Shown here one piece after another: positions 1 to 10,100 of a stretch of DNA of 64,000 bases (the first letter of the stretch is position 1; the number at the start of each line of letters is the position of its first letter). The DNA is taken from contig CANMOV010000001.1 of assembly GCA_947499565.1 (NCBI GenBank), positions 868,001 to 932,000 of the forward strand, written 5' to 3'. The translations under genes were made by a program, and so were the position numbers. The stretch comes from an uncultured Croceitalea sp. (GTDB lineage: Bacteria; Bacteroidota; Bacteroidia; Flavobacteriales; Flavobacteriaceae). The notes beneath the pieces were generated by a model that was not told the DNA's origin, did not search any database, and saw nothing but the letters and a program-made list of their open reading frames with translations.

Positions 1-699
1 CTTGAGAATTTGTTAGAACGTGGAGGACTCGTGTCTGGGGTTTCAGCAGGCTCCGGTTCTCAAGCTAGTTATTTTACAGGAGATTCCAAATTGAATTTAG
101 GGTTTGAGTTTTTAAAAAATGTGATTGTAATGAACCATTTTTTAAAGCGAAATAAGCCATTTGATAATATAGATTTTTTTAAAGAAAATAGGTCGTATCT
201 AGGTTTGGGTATTGATGATAATACAGCAGTAATTTTTCATAAAGGTGTCGGAGAAATCTTTGGGAGTAGTTATGTTGCAATTTATGATGGTACTAATTAT
301 GTGAGAAGTAATGACGAAATTATTCCTTTGCCAAATACTTCAGAAAGATTCTATTTCCTTCAGAACGGTGACCGTTATGACATAAATAATAGAGAGGTAC
401 TTTCTAATAAAAGATTAACACCAATAGAAATTCCATTAGAAGAATATCTAGGCAGCTATAAATCAATTACCAATAAATATGGCATAGAATTATCAAAACA
501 GAATAATGTATTAATGCTAACTAATAGTTGGGGATGGGAACCTTATCCTATATACCCATCAGAAAAAGATCTTTTTTTTGCAAAAAACCGGACAATGTGG
601 TTTCGATTTAAAAGGTCAAATGAAGGAGAAATCACAGGAATTGATAAAATGAAATCTGTATTACAAGAGGCAATTATTAATGAATTGAAAAAAATATAA
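1..699 (+). CDS. Cyanophycinase-like peptidase S51 family protein, C-terminal part
   Basis: The frame is open to the left edge, so the N-terminus lies outside the window. Near the visible start is GVSAGSGSQA, which matches the serine nucleophile elbow of S51 peptidases (usually GTSAGA), and GLGIDDNTAVIF followed by a GSSYVAIYD-type strand is the usual S51 core downstream. After that core (about the last 75 residues, from EYLGSYKS) comes a beta-rich tail resembling the DUF3471-type domain attached to secreted serine beta-lactamase-like enzymes. The family hydrolyses cyanophycin or other peptides; the true substrate is unknown. The stop overlaps the next start (TAATG), which implies an operon with the broken gene after it. 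Family call is good; function is inferred. Confidence 0.7.
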   Translation, partial: LENLLERGGLVSGVSAGSGSQASYFTGDSKLNLGFEFLKNVIVMNHFLKRNKPFDNIDFFKENRSYLGLGIDDNTAVIFHKGVGEIFGSSYVAIYDGTNYVRSNDEIIPLPNTSERFYFLQNGDRYDINNREVLSNKRLTPIEIPLEEYLGSYKSITNKYGIELSKQNNVLMLTNSWGWEPYPIYPSEKDLFFAKNRTMWFRFKRSNEGEITGIDKMKSVLQEAIINELKKI

Positions 700-894
700 T
701 GTGCCTTTGTAATCAACTTATATCCATTCGTATTAAAATACTCATCATTCTATTTTCGACGATAGCGTACAATACAGTTGTTGCTCAAAGCAGTATAAAA
801 AGAGTAACATAGCGAGCTGTACTCGCCCAGTGACCTTGGTTATTACTTTGATGAAATAATATATCAAATACTATCATATAAAATTATATGTTAA
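699..894 (+). pseudogene. Broken secreted-protein gene: signal peptide only, then frameshift and stop
   Basis: An ATG overlapping the preceding stop (TAATG) opens a 37-codon frame ending at 810-812. Its product is a convincing signal peptide: a basic start, the hydrophobic core IKILIILFSTIA and an AQ|SS cleavage-like site, and then almost nothing. From about 807 another frame reads on for some 28 codons with coding-like content (SELYSPSDLGYYFDEI) up to a stop at 892-894. The simplest reading is a secreted-protein gene that was coupled to the S51 gene and has been truncated by frameshift and deletion. Downstream DNA shows no further coding. The original function cannot be told. Confidence 0.5.
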
Positions 895-985
895 ATTTTT
901 CTAAAAAAGGGGCTAACTAGGAGTCACTAAAATTTAAGGCATCTTTTAAAGTTTATAAAACCTAGGAAAGATATTCTTTGGATAG

Positions 986-1126
986 TTCCTCTTTCTCCGC
1001 AATCAAGTCCAAGGCTTGAAAATAAAAAACCACCAAGTTTACTTGAGTGGTTTTTTTGTTTTTAAGATGTAGGCATTTGCAGAATGCCGTAAGAGGGAGG
1101 TTGGAACAAAATCCCTCTGTCTCCGC
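986..1126 (+). other. Two fragments resembling a tRNA-Ser 3' end
   Basis: TTCCTCTTTCTCCGC (986-1000) and TCCCTCTGTCTCCGC (1112-1126) agree at 13 of 15 positions and look like the T-arm plus acceptor 3' strand of a tRNA-Ser. The second can pair with AGAGGGA at 1092-1098. No complete tRNA precedes either. They may be decayed tRNA copies or scars of site-specific integration next to a broken gene. The likeness rests on recall of tRNA-Ser ends, not on a search. Confidence 0.3.
1028..1060 (+). terminator. Rho-independent terminator
   Basis: AACCAC (1028-1033) pairs with GTGGTT (1047-1052), with AAGT/ACTT continuing the stem inside, followed by a run of seven T. It would end rightward transcription from the S51 / broken-gene operon. 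Confidence 0.7.
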
Positions 1127-1150
1127 TTAGTAATATAAAATCACAACAAA

Positions 1151-1187
1151 AAACCTGTAAGTCATTGATTTACAGGTTTTACTTTTT
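1151..1187. terminator. Bidirectional terminator after the adhesin operon
   Basis: AAACCTGTAA (1151-1160) pairs perfectly with TTACAGGTTT (1170-1179). On the minus strand the hairpin is followed by TTTTTTGTTG, so it is well placed to end the leftward operon whose last stop is at 1242. On the plus strand it is followed by a shorter T run. Confidence 0.75.
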
Positions 1188-1241
1188 ATGTCAAAGACGC
1201 ATTTGCAGTTATGTGAAAATGTCTAGGTCATTTTTATGTCA

Positions 1242-3179
1242 TCATTCTATCTCAACTATTATAAATTCTGATCTACGATTGGTATTATGTTCTTCATTGG
1301 AGCATTTAACACCGTTAATGCAACGATTCAATATTTGCTTTTCACCATATCCAATAGCACTTTTAATCCTTATACTTTCAATACCTTGTGAAACAATATA
1401 ATTTCCAGTTGATTTAGCTCTACGGTTAGATAGTTTTTCGTTATACTGGTCGCTTCCTCGCGAATCAGTATGCGCTTCAATCTTGATGACCATTTTTGGG
1501 TACTCTTTCATTACTTCCACAATTTTATTGAGTTCTTGTGCTGCGTCTGGTCTAATATCAGCTTTATTTAAATCAAAATAAATATTGTCGATTTTAATTT
1601 TAAGCACTCCATTTTCCTCAACGATAAGTTTATTTCGCTCTTTTTTCATTTCTAACGGAACCATATTTATAAAATCAGCTTCATCAGTTGTGGTAAATGC
1701 TTTTTTATCCGAATAAAATCCTGTTTTTGAAATTTGTAATTCATAGACCAATTCACACTCTAATATTTCTGTGAATGAGAATGCCCCATAAGGATCAGTA
1801 GTAGTTGTAGCTATAATAGTTTTATCCAAAACTAGATTGACTATTACATCTGATACTGGAATGGCATTGGCTTTTCGGACCACAGTTCCCTTTACATATT
1901 GCTCACATTTTTGCGCTAATCTGGTAAAGGAGTAAATATCATCATCCCCTTTTCCGTTATCCCTATTTGAAGAAAAATATCCTTTTCGAGTTGCTTCATT
2001 AACGGTATAGGCAAAATCATCCTTATTACTATTTACAGGTTTTCCTAGATTGATAGGTGCTGAAAAACCATTGTCGTATGAACTTTCAAAAATATCAAGT
2101 CCTCCCAGACCTAAATGACCATCTGAAGCAAAATAGATTTTCTCCTCCGTTATAAAAGGAAACATTTCACGACCACTAGTATTAATGGTAGGCCCCAAGT
2201 TCTTGGGTTGCGAATACGAACCATCCTTTAAAATTTCGATAACAAAAATGTCGGTCTCGCCGATACTTCCCGGCATATCAGAAACAAAATACAGATGTTT
2301 TCCATCTGGGCTCAAAGCAGGTTGCCCTACAGAATAGTTTTTGCTATTAAAAGCGACTTCCTCTGGTTTGGTCCATTCTCCGCCCTGTAGTTTGCTTTTA
2401 TAAAGTTTTAAGTGATTCATTCCGTCATCATCACGTTCCAAAGTTTTATCTGTATAATTGTTTCGTGTAAAATACATGACGTTGCCCTCAGGTATGAAAG
2501 CTGCGATGCCTTCATGATACTTGGTGTTGATAATGTTAGAAAAAGAATTGACCTCAACCAAATCATCGCCAAGGCTAATGGTATCTCCCATAAAAAAATC
2601 AAGATAGGGTTGCTGGTTCCATTCGTACAATCGCGTATGCAAGTTCATGGAATCACGGCTTGAGGCAAACACAATTTTGTCTTTGTAAAATGCCGTTCCA
2701 AAATCAGCAAAAACCGTATTGATAGAAAGGTTGGAAATATAAAATTGCGGTTGTTGTGCTAAAATCGCATCTAATTTAGCGTCATTGTCCTGTAACTGTT
2801 CCACTTTAAATTCAGCGGTATTGTGTATACTAGGATAGATTTTCATCAATCCTTTTGCCAATCTATTATTACCAACACCTTGCAAGGCGTGTATGTAACG
2901 AAAAACATATTTAGGATCTAAAGAGTTTTCGTATTTGGAAAAGAGTTGTCCGTACCATTGCACTGCATTTTCCATGTCGGTATTGTAATAGTAGGCATCA
3001 CCAACGCGTTGCAGTAACTCTTTTGATTCATTCCCTTTATTTAGAAGGGCTTCGTATTGTTTGGCAGCTTTTACATAATGCAAATTAAAAAAGCTTTTAT
3101 CAGCACTTTTCATTTTGTCTTGGCCTATCAATAAAAGACAGCTCAGGAAAATTAGTATTGTTGTTAGTATTGTCTTCAT
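1242..3179 (-). CDS. PorE-like TPR / beta-propeller (PD40) / OmpA family protein
   Basis: 645 residues. In order: signal peptide (about 1-20, ending near LLLIGQ); TPR-like helices (about 25-130); a PD40/WD40-like propeller (about 150-420) with repeats such as GQPALSPDGKHLYFVSD and FITEEKIYFASDG; a carboxypeptidase-regulatory-like beta sandwich (about 430-510, VRKANAIPVSDVIVNLVLD); and a C-terminal OmpA domain (about 535-645) with IYFDLNKADIRP and HTDSRGSDQYNEKLSNRRA, the peptidoglycan-binding signature. This matches the architecture of PorE of the type IX secretion system, an outer-membrane-associated protein linking machinery to peptidoglycan. It is the last gene of the leftward adhesin operon, 10 bases after the PorP/SprF gene. 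It is probably a dedicated partner of that PorP rather than the core PorE; that part is inference. Confidence 0.85.
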   Translation of the reverse strand: MKTILTTILIFLSCLLLIGQDKMKSADKSFFNLHYVKAAKQYEALLNKGNESKELLQRVGDAYYYNTDMENAVQWYGQLFSKYENSLDPKYVFRYIHALQGVGNNRLAKGLMKIYPSIHNTAEFKVEQLQDNDAKLDAILAQQPQFYISNLSINTVFADFGTAFYKDKIVFASSRDSMNLHTRLYEWNQQPYLDFFMGDTISLGDDLVEVNSFSNIINTKYHEGIAAFIPEGNVMYFTRNNYTDKTLERDDDGMNHLKLYKSKLQGGEWTKPEEVAFNSKNYSVGQPALSPDGKHLYFVSDMPGSIGETDIFVIEILKDGSYSQPKNLGPTINTSGREMFPFITEEKIYFASDGHLGLGGLDIFESSYDNGFSAPINLGKPVNSNKDDFAYTVNEATRKGYFSSNRDNGKGDDDIYSFTRLAQKCEQYVKGTVVRKANAIPVSDVIVNLVLDKTIIATTTTDPYGAFSFTEILECELVYELQISKTGFYSDKKAFTTTDEADFINMVPLEMKKERNKLIVEENGVLKIKIDNIYFDLNKADIRPDAAQELNKIVEVMKEYPKMVIKIEAHTDSRGSDQYNEKLSNRRAKSTGNYIVSQGIESIRIKSAIGYGEKQILNRCINGVKCSNEEHNTNRRSEFIIVEIE

Positions 3180-3189
3180 AGCATGTGTT

Positions 3190-4110
3190 TTAATAGAATC
3201 TTGGTGATTTCATTCTTCTACCTTGAGACTTAAGCTCAAACCTTAGAAAAATTTCATGAGTACCATTAGTGAAATTTCTTAAATCAGTGGTTGTACGGTC
3301 ATAAGCATATCCTATACTCAATGCCGGAGATATTTGTAACCCTAATAGTCCAGAAAATGAATCATCCCAACGGTAGGCCAAGCCAAAAGTTAAAGTTTCC
3401 TTTACCATCACATTGGCTGAAACATCAGCAATAACTGGTGCTCCGGGCACCCATTTTACAAAGAATGCTGGTTTAAATTTTAAATCCAGTGAAAGATCTA
3501 TAATACGCCCCCCTACAAGAAAATAATGCAACCGTTCTGTTGCTATTTCTTGTACGGTACCATCATAATGCTCTTCAGAAAAGAAATTGGGTACGGCTAA
3601 ACCTAGATATCCTTTTGAGGAATGGTAGTAAATACCTGCTCCAATAGTTGGAAAAAATCTATTTTCAATATTGTCTTGAAAAGCAATATCCGGGTTTTCA
3701 GTAAGCCCTTTTGCAAAGTCAACGTTAAAAAGTCGACCGCCACCTTTAAGCCCAAAGGAAAGACGTTTGTCATCAGCATCCAATCGCACGGTATATGAAA
3801 AGTTAACATCCATAAATACTTCGTTTGATGGTCCCAGTTCATCATTTGTAAAAACAATTCCCAGGCCAACATTATTCCCCATAGGGCCATCTATAGCCAA
3901 TACCTGCGAAGTGGGCGCTCCATTAATGCCAACCCACTGTGAGCGATGCATACCTAAAACTGATAGGTGTCCACGAGAACCGGCATAAGCAGGATTCACA
4001 CTTATTGTATTGTACATGTATTGCGTAAACTGCGGGTCTTGCTGTGCATTAAGTGTTAATGAAGCTATTGCCAAACACAGCGTAATTCCTATTTTTATTA
4101 TTGCTTTCAT
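3190..4110 (-). CDS. PorP/SprF family type IX secretion membrane protein
   Basis: About 306 residues. A signal peptide (MKAIIKIGITLCLA...LNAQ) is followed by the diagnostic QDPQFTQYMYNTISVNPAYAGSRG and then alternating beta-strand content ending in a family-typical strand with a short basic tail. PorP/SprF proteins are outer-membrane beta-barrels that work with particular T9SS substrates carrying type B C-terminal domains, as SprF does for SprB. This fits its position between a giant type B substrate and a PorE-like protein. An upstream ATG at 4143 adds 11 residues and lies only 4 bases after the adhesin stop. I prefer 4110 because it gives a normal signal peptide. Confidence 0.9.
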   Translation of the reverse strand: MKAIIKIGITLCLAIASLTLNAQQDPQFTQYMYNTISVNPAYAGSRGHLSVLGMHRSQWVGINGAPTSQVLAIDGPMGNNVGLGIVFTNDELGPSNEVFMDVNFSYTVRLDADDKRLSFGLKGGGRLFNVDFAKGLTENPDIAFQDNIENRFFPTIGAGIYYHSSKGYLGLAVPNFFSEEHYDGTVQEIATERLHYFLVGGRIIDLSLDLKFKPAFFVKWVPGAPVIADVSANVMVKETLTFGLAYRWDDSFSGLLGLQISPALSIGYAYDRTTTDLRNFTNGTHEIFLRFELKSQGRRMKSPRFY

Positions 4111-4147
4111 CAATTTTGTTTTAAATACTATTGTTTTACCCATCTTC

Positions 4148-7100
4148 TTATCTGTTTATGTATAACCAGTCCGAAATAGGTGGCGAACCATCACCAAGGT
4201 CTAGGATATAGAAATAAGTTCCCACAGGTAAAAAGTCTTCTTTACTTAAAGTTGCACGACCACTAGAAATGCCGTTCCATTCATTGTAATAGCCTTGTTG
4301 TTCAAATACTAGATTACCCCATCTATTAAAAACTTTAAGTACATTATTGGGATATCTTGAGATGCAATCTATTTTAAAGGTTTCGTTCACTCCATCACCG
4401 TTAGGTGAGAATTCATTGTAAAAAATGAGGCAAGAGGGTTCAATGCCTACTTGAGCAATATTGTTTGATATATCTGCATCATACTGGTCAACAAAAGCAA
4501 GTTGAACGATATTGAGGTAGTCATCAGTTTCTAATACTTCAACTACTAATTCTAGGGTTGCACTTTCCGAAGTTTCTAAAACTGCTATTTCCCAGAAGTT
4601 CTCCTGTACATCAAAGTCTCCGACTGAAGCATTCGCCGAAATAAATCGGTAACCACTCGGTAGTAATTCCTCAATACCTATATTGGTTGCCCTCCCACTA
4701 CCGATGTTGGTCAGTGTTATGGTAAAGGTGATTTCAGAACCAATACTGGGTCTAGGGTTATTAACCGTTTTTTGCAATGAAATATCAGTTGATTGTGGTT
4801 CAACAGTAATACTGGCTTCGTCGTCATCAATTAAACCATCATTTAAATCATCAATCGTATCATTAGACGAGGCGTCGCTATCTGGGTCTGCTTGATCACT
4901 TGCTGTAATCTCTGCCCGATTGATATATTCATCTTCCCTTCCAGTCGGTGGATTCACCATAGCTAACACAATCAGAGTTTCTGTTGTACCATTCGGAATG
5001 CTACCATTGGTATTCCAAATACCAGTAGTTTCATTATAAATACCGGCAGTAGTAAAATGTGATTCATATGTAAAACCAATGGGCATTAAATCTGTTACAA
5101 CCACTCCAGTCGCAATACTATTTCCACTATTGGTTAAATTGATAGTGAATTCAATAACATCTCCAATATTTGGATTAACAACATCAACACTTTTAGTAAT
5201 TGATAAATCTGCCAGGCCCGTTGGAATAGGGTTTACCGTATCTTGATCATCTTCAGAGTTCAAATTATTGTCTGGTGATGAATCAGGGTCAAACGTATTT
5301 AATGCAATTAGTTCTGCTGTATTCGCATATTCTCCATTGGCTAAAACGGTCGCTGTAATTTCCAAAGTTTCGGAAGTACCATTTAACAACGTAGCAATAC
5401 TCCAAGAACCGATAATTTCATCATAGGTTCCCAATGCAGTTGTGGCATTTACAAAATCATAGCCAGAAGCTAAGATGTCTTCTATGACCAAGCCCGACGC
5501 ATCACTAGGTCCATCATTGCTTACCGTAATCGTAAAGGTAATATTAGAACCTACGGATGGGTTTAGGTTATTAGCAGTTTTCACTACGGAGATATCAGTT
5601 ATAACCCTTGGTTGTGTGGTCTGTTCATCTTGATCATCCTCCTCCAGAATGCCATTGCCAAAAGTAGAGTTAGGGTCTTGCTCATTTACGGTTATTACTT
5701 CTGCAACATTGGTATAGCTCCCTGTGGTGTTTATTCCAACACTTATATTTAAGGATACCGTATCATCCGCATTTAGGCTAGGAATTGTCCAAATACCCGT
5801 ATTTATGTCATACGTTCCTCCACTATCATCTGAAACATAGGAGTATCCGGATGGCAAAGCTTCAAGTATTTCAATCCCAGTAGCCTCGCTAGGTCCAGCA
5901 TTATTTAAGGTCAATGTAAACGTTACGGTATCCGATACATCTGGAAATTGATTGTCAACTATTTTTGATAGCGATAAATCTGCCAATGGTACCGCTGTAA
6001 CTTCTGCCGATGCCATATCATCTTCACTGATTATATCATTATTTGGTGTGGAATCAGGGTCACTATTATCCGAAGTAATTACCTCAGCAATATTAGTGTA
6101 GTTCCCTGTTGGATTTACGATTGCTAGAATATTCAAAGTTTCCGTAGTACCGTTTGGAAGTGTTCCATTAAGACTCCATAATCCAGTAGAATTGTTATAT
6201 AAACCAGCGGTACCATTATTTGAAACATAGGTATATCCGCTTGGTAATAAGTCTTGTACAGAAACGCCACTTGCATCACTAGGCCCATTATTGGTCAAAC
6301 TAATGGTAAAAATCACCTCATCGCCTACAAATGGATTTGGAATATCAACCGTCTTGTTCAATGCGATATCTGAAACTAAAACTGGTTCTGGTCTTATGGT
6401 CTCCTGATCATCTTCGGTGTCATCATTATTGGCGACCTCAGAATCACTATCAATCTCATTTAAATCCGTTAATTCAGCAGTATTTGTATAAGTACCATTT
6501 GCCAATACTGTTGCATTCATTATAATAGTTTCTGTAGTGCCATTTGCTAAGTCTCCAATAGTCCATGAGCCATTTAAGGGCTCATAAACGCCTATACTTG
6601 GTATGGCATTAATAAATTCATAGCCTGATTCCAATAAATCTGTCACTACAATATTTGTGGCATCACTAGGTCCTTCATTGGTAACCGTGACAGTAAAGGC
6701 AATTTGCCCTCCAATATTTGGAGTTAAATCATCTGCTGATTTGCTAACTGATATGTCTACCAATTTTCTTGGTATAACAATGACTTCATCTTGGTCATCT
6801 TCGCTCAAAATATCATTGCTAGGGGTAGAATCAATGTCCAATTCGTTGTGCGAAATAATTTCTGCAGTATTCGTGTAATCACCCGAAGTATTTACATTCA
6901 CCACTATGTTTAAGGTCGATGAGTTGTTGCTTGCTAGGTTGCCAATATTCCAAATACCAGTTGCGCTGCTATAACTACCTCCACCATTATCTGAAACATA
7001 GGAAAAGCCAGAGGGTAAAAAATCGTTCACTTGAACATTTGTAGCCTCGTTAGGTCCTTCATTGGTAACTTCTAATGTGAACGTAATACTAGTATCAACA

Positions 7101-10100
7101 TAAGGAGTTTCGTTGTCAACGGACTTGGTCAAAGCCAAATCAATTACACTTACTGGTGTAACTACTACATTATCTTGATCATCTTCCGCAAGAATATTAT
7201 TGTTTGGTGTAGAATCAACATCAAATACATCCGTGGCAATTACTTCTGCTATATTGTCATAGTCACCAGATGGATTGACCACTACATCAATTACTAAGGT
7301 TTCAGTATCTCCATTGGTTACATCACCAACTTGCCAGATTCCAGTACTTTCATTGTAAATACCAGATGTGGCACTATAGAGTACAAAGTCAAACCCTGAA
7401 GGTAATATGTCTTGAATTACTACATTATCAGCATCATTAGGTCCATCATTTCGTACAGTAATCTCAAAACTAATTTCAGAACCAATTTGCGGGTTAATAT
7501 CATTATCAACGACAATTTTGGTCAATGACAAATCTCCAATAGCTGGTATCACTTCCAAACTATCTTCATCATCGTCATCACCTTGTCCATTACCATCTTC
7601 ATCTACGGTATTTCCAGAGCTAGGATTACTATCCGGGTCAAATTGGTCACTAGCTGTTATTTGAGCATTGTTCAAGTATTCATTTAATGCTCCTGTTGGG
7701 GCATTCACCGTGGCTTCATACGTCAAGGCGATGCTTCCATTATTGGCTAAAACCGATAGTCCTGTCCATAATGCCCTATTGCTAGAAGCTGTACCTCCAT
7801 TATTAACATTAATCAAAGTATATCCAATAGGTAATTCATCTTCAACTGATACTCCAGTTGCCACATCTGGGCCAGCATTGCTTATTTCTAACGTGAATAA
7901 AACAGTATCTCCTACATTAGGGGTTGAAACATTACTGGTTTTTACAATACTTAAATCGGCTTGTTGAGGAATCACCTCAACACTCGCTTCATCATCCTCA
8001 TTTTGATCGCCGTCGTCATTATTTGGAGTACTGTCCACATCAAATTGTGAATCTGAAGTCACTTGTGCAATGTGTACATATTCATTTGTTCCGCCGTTTG
8101 GTGGAAGTACTTCTGCATTAAAAGTTAAGATTAGGGTATTGGAGCCAATGGGAACTGTTAATCCAGACCAGTTGACTACACCACCACTAAAAGAACCACC
8201 ATTGCTTATTCCTGATATGTTACCAAAACCTGTTGGAATTAAATCTTCAATTGCAACATCTGTTGCCGCAGTATTGCCTAGATTACTAAGTTCAATAGTA
8301 AAACTTACTGTATTTCCAACATTTGGGTTGGAATCACTAACATTAATACCCAACTCCAAATCAATGGTTTGTGGGATGATTTCAAAGAAATCTTCATCAT
8401 CTTCATCTTGGTCTCCATCATCATTAAAAGGCTCGCTATCAGGATCGGTTTGGTCGCTTGCTGTAACCTCCGCAATGTTCATATATTCATGGGTATCACC
8501 TGAAGGCGCATTTACGGTAACTTCATAAGATAATGTTGTACTGCCTATAGGTAGCGAAGCAATATCCCAGCTTAAGAAAGTGCCAGCAATGGAAATACCT
8601 CCATTGTTAATAGTTCCTAATGTATATCCGCTTGGGACTTCGTCTTCAATAACAATATTTGTAGCTGTATTTGGTCCTGCATTTGTAACGGTTAGTTCAA
8701 ATACCACTGTGTCACCTACATTTGGTGTTGCGCTTGAAGCTACAATAATATCTTTCACTAAGCTTAAATCTGCTGATTGTATGGCAAAAGTAGTACTGGC
8801 CTCATCATCCTCACTTTGGTCTCCATCGTCATTATTGGGCGTACTATCTGGATCTGGAGTATCCGATTGGATAATTTCTGCAGTATTCGTGTAATTTCCA
8901 TTGCCATTAACAGTTACATCGTAAGTTATATCTTGAGTACTTCCATTAGTCACTGATAAATTATCCCAAGTAATGGTTAAACTCCCTGGGTTATAAAAAC
9001 CTCCATTACTAATTGAACCGCCAACAATATCAAATCCGTTGGGTAAGGTATCAACTATAGTTACACCTGTAGCGTCTCCAGTTCCATTATTTGAAAGCGT
9101 TATGGTAAAGGTTAGCACATCACCAACATTGCCAGAACTGGCAGATGCTGATTTAACTAATTCCAAATCTGCAGATTCTAAGGTAATGCTCGTAGTGCTT
9201 TCATCATCTTCACTTTGGTCTCCATCATCGTTATTCGGAGAACTATCGGGGTCAGCAACATCACTTGCCGTAATCTCGGCAGTGTTATTATATTCGCCAG
9301 TTTCACCTGATGGTGTATTGACTGTAGCTTCAAAACTTACGGAGTTTGAACCGCCGTTAGCTATTGTAAGACCTGACCAAGTAATCTCGTTTCCAATTCT
9401 TGTCCCACCGTTGTTTATAGTGCCAATGGTGTATCCATCTGGCACAACATCACTAATGCTTACTCCGGTCGCATCTGAAGTTCCAGTATTTGAAACTTGC
9501 AGCGTAAAAATTACCGTTTCACCTACACTAACAGTTGTAGGACTTACAGATTTAACCAAACTAAGGTCCGCTGATTGCAAGCTGAAGGTTGTATTGTCTT
9601 CATCATCCTCGCTCTGATTCCCATCGTCGTTGTTTGGCGTACTGTCCACATCTGGTAAATCCGAAGCGGTGATCTCCCCGGTAGTATCATAGTTACCCGT
9701 ATTGTTAACAGTAAGATTATAGGTAAAGCTTTCTGTATCGCCGTTGGCGATAGACACGTTGGACCACATAATGGTACCACTACCAATGTTGTATACCCCA
9801 CCGTTGCTGATAGATCCCGTGACAATGGTAAACCCTGAGGGTACATTGACCACCACTTCCACACCTGTGGCGTCACCTGTTTGTACCGTATCGTTGTTGA
9901 ACAGTTCCACGGTATAGGTGATATTGTCACCGGAGTTGCCCGATGTGGGCGTATTGGATATGTCAAGTTCTAGATCTACCTGTTCTAAGGTAATCGAAGC
10001 ACTGTCTTCATCATCTTCACTTTGATCACCATCATCATTATTTGGTGTACTATCTGGGTCCAAAACCTCATTCGCAGATATTTCTGCTGTATTCAAATAT

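Noticed and set aside
900-1130. Intact tRNA gene
   Set aside because: Only 3'-end-like segments are seen; no anticodon arm or 5' acceptor strand could be found.
7980-10060. CRISPR-like periodic repeats
   Set aside because: The ~50-base repeats with ~350-base spacing are coding linkers between homologous protein domains, not a CRISPR array.
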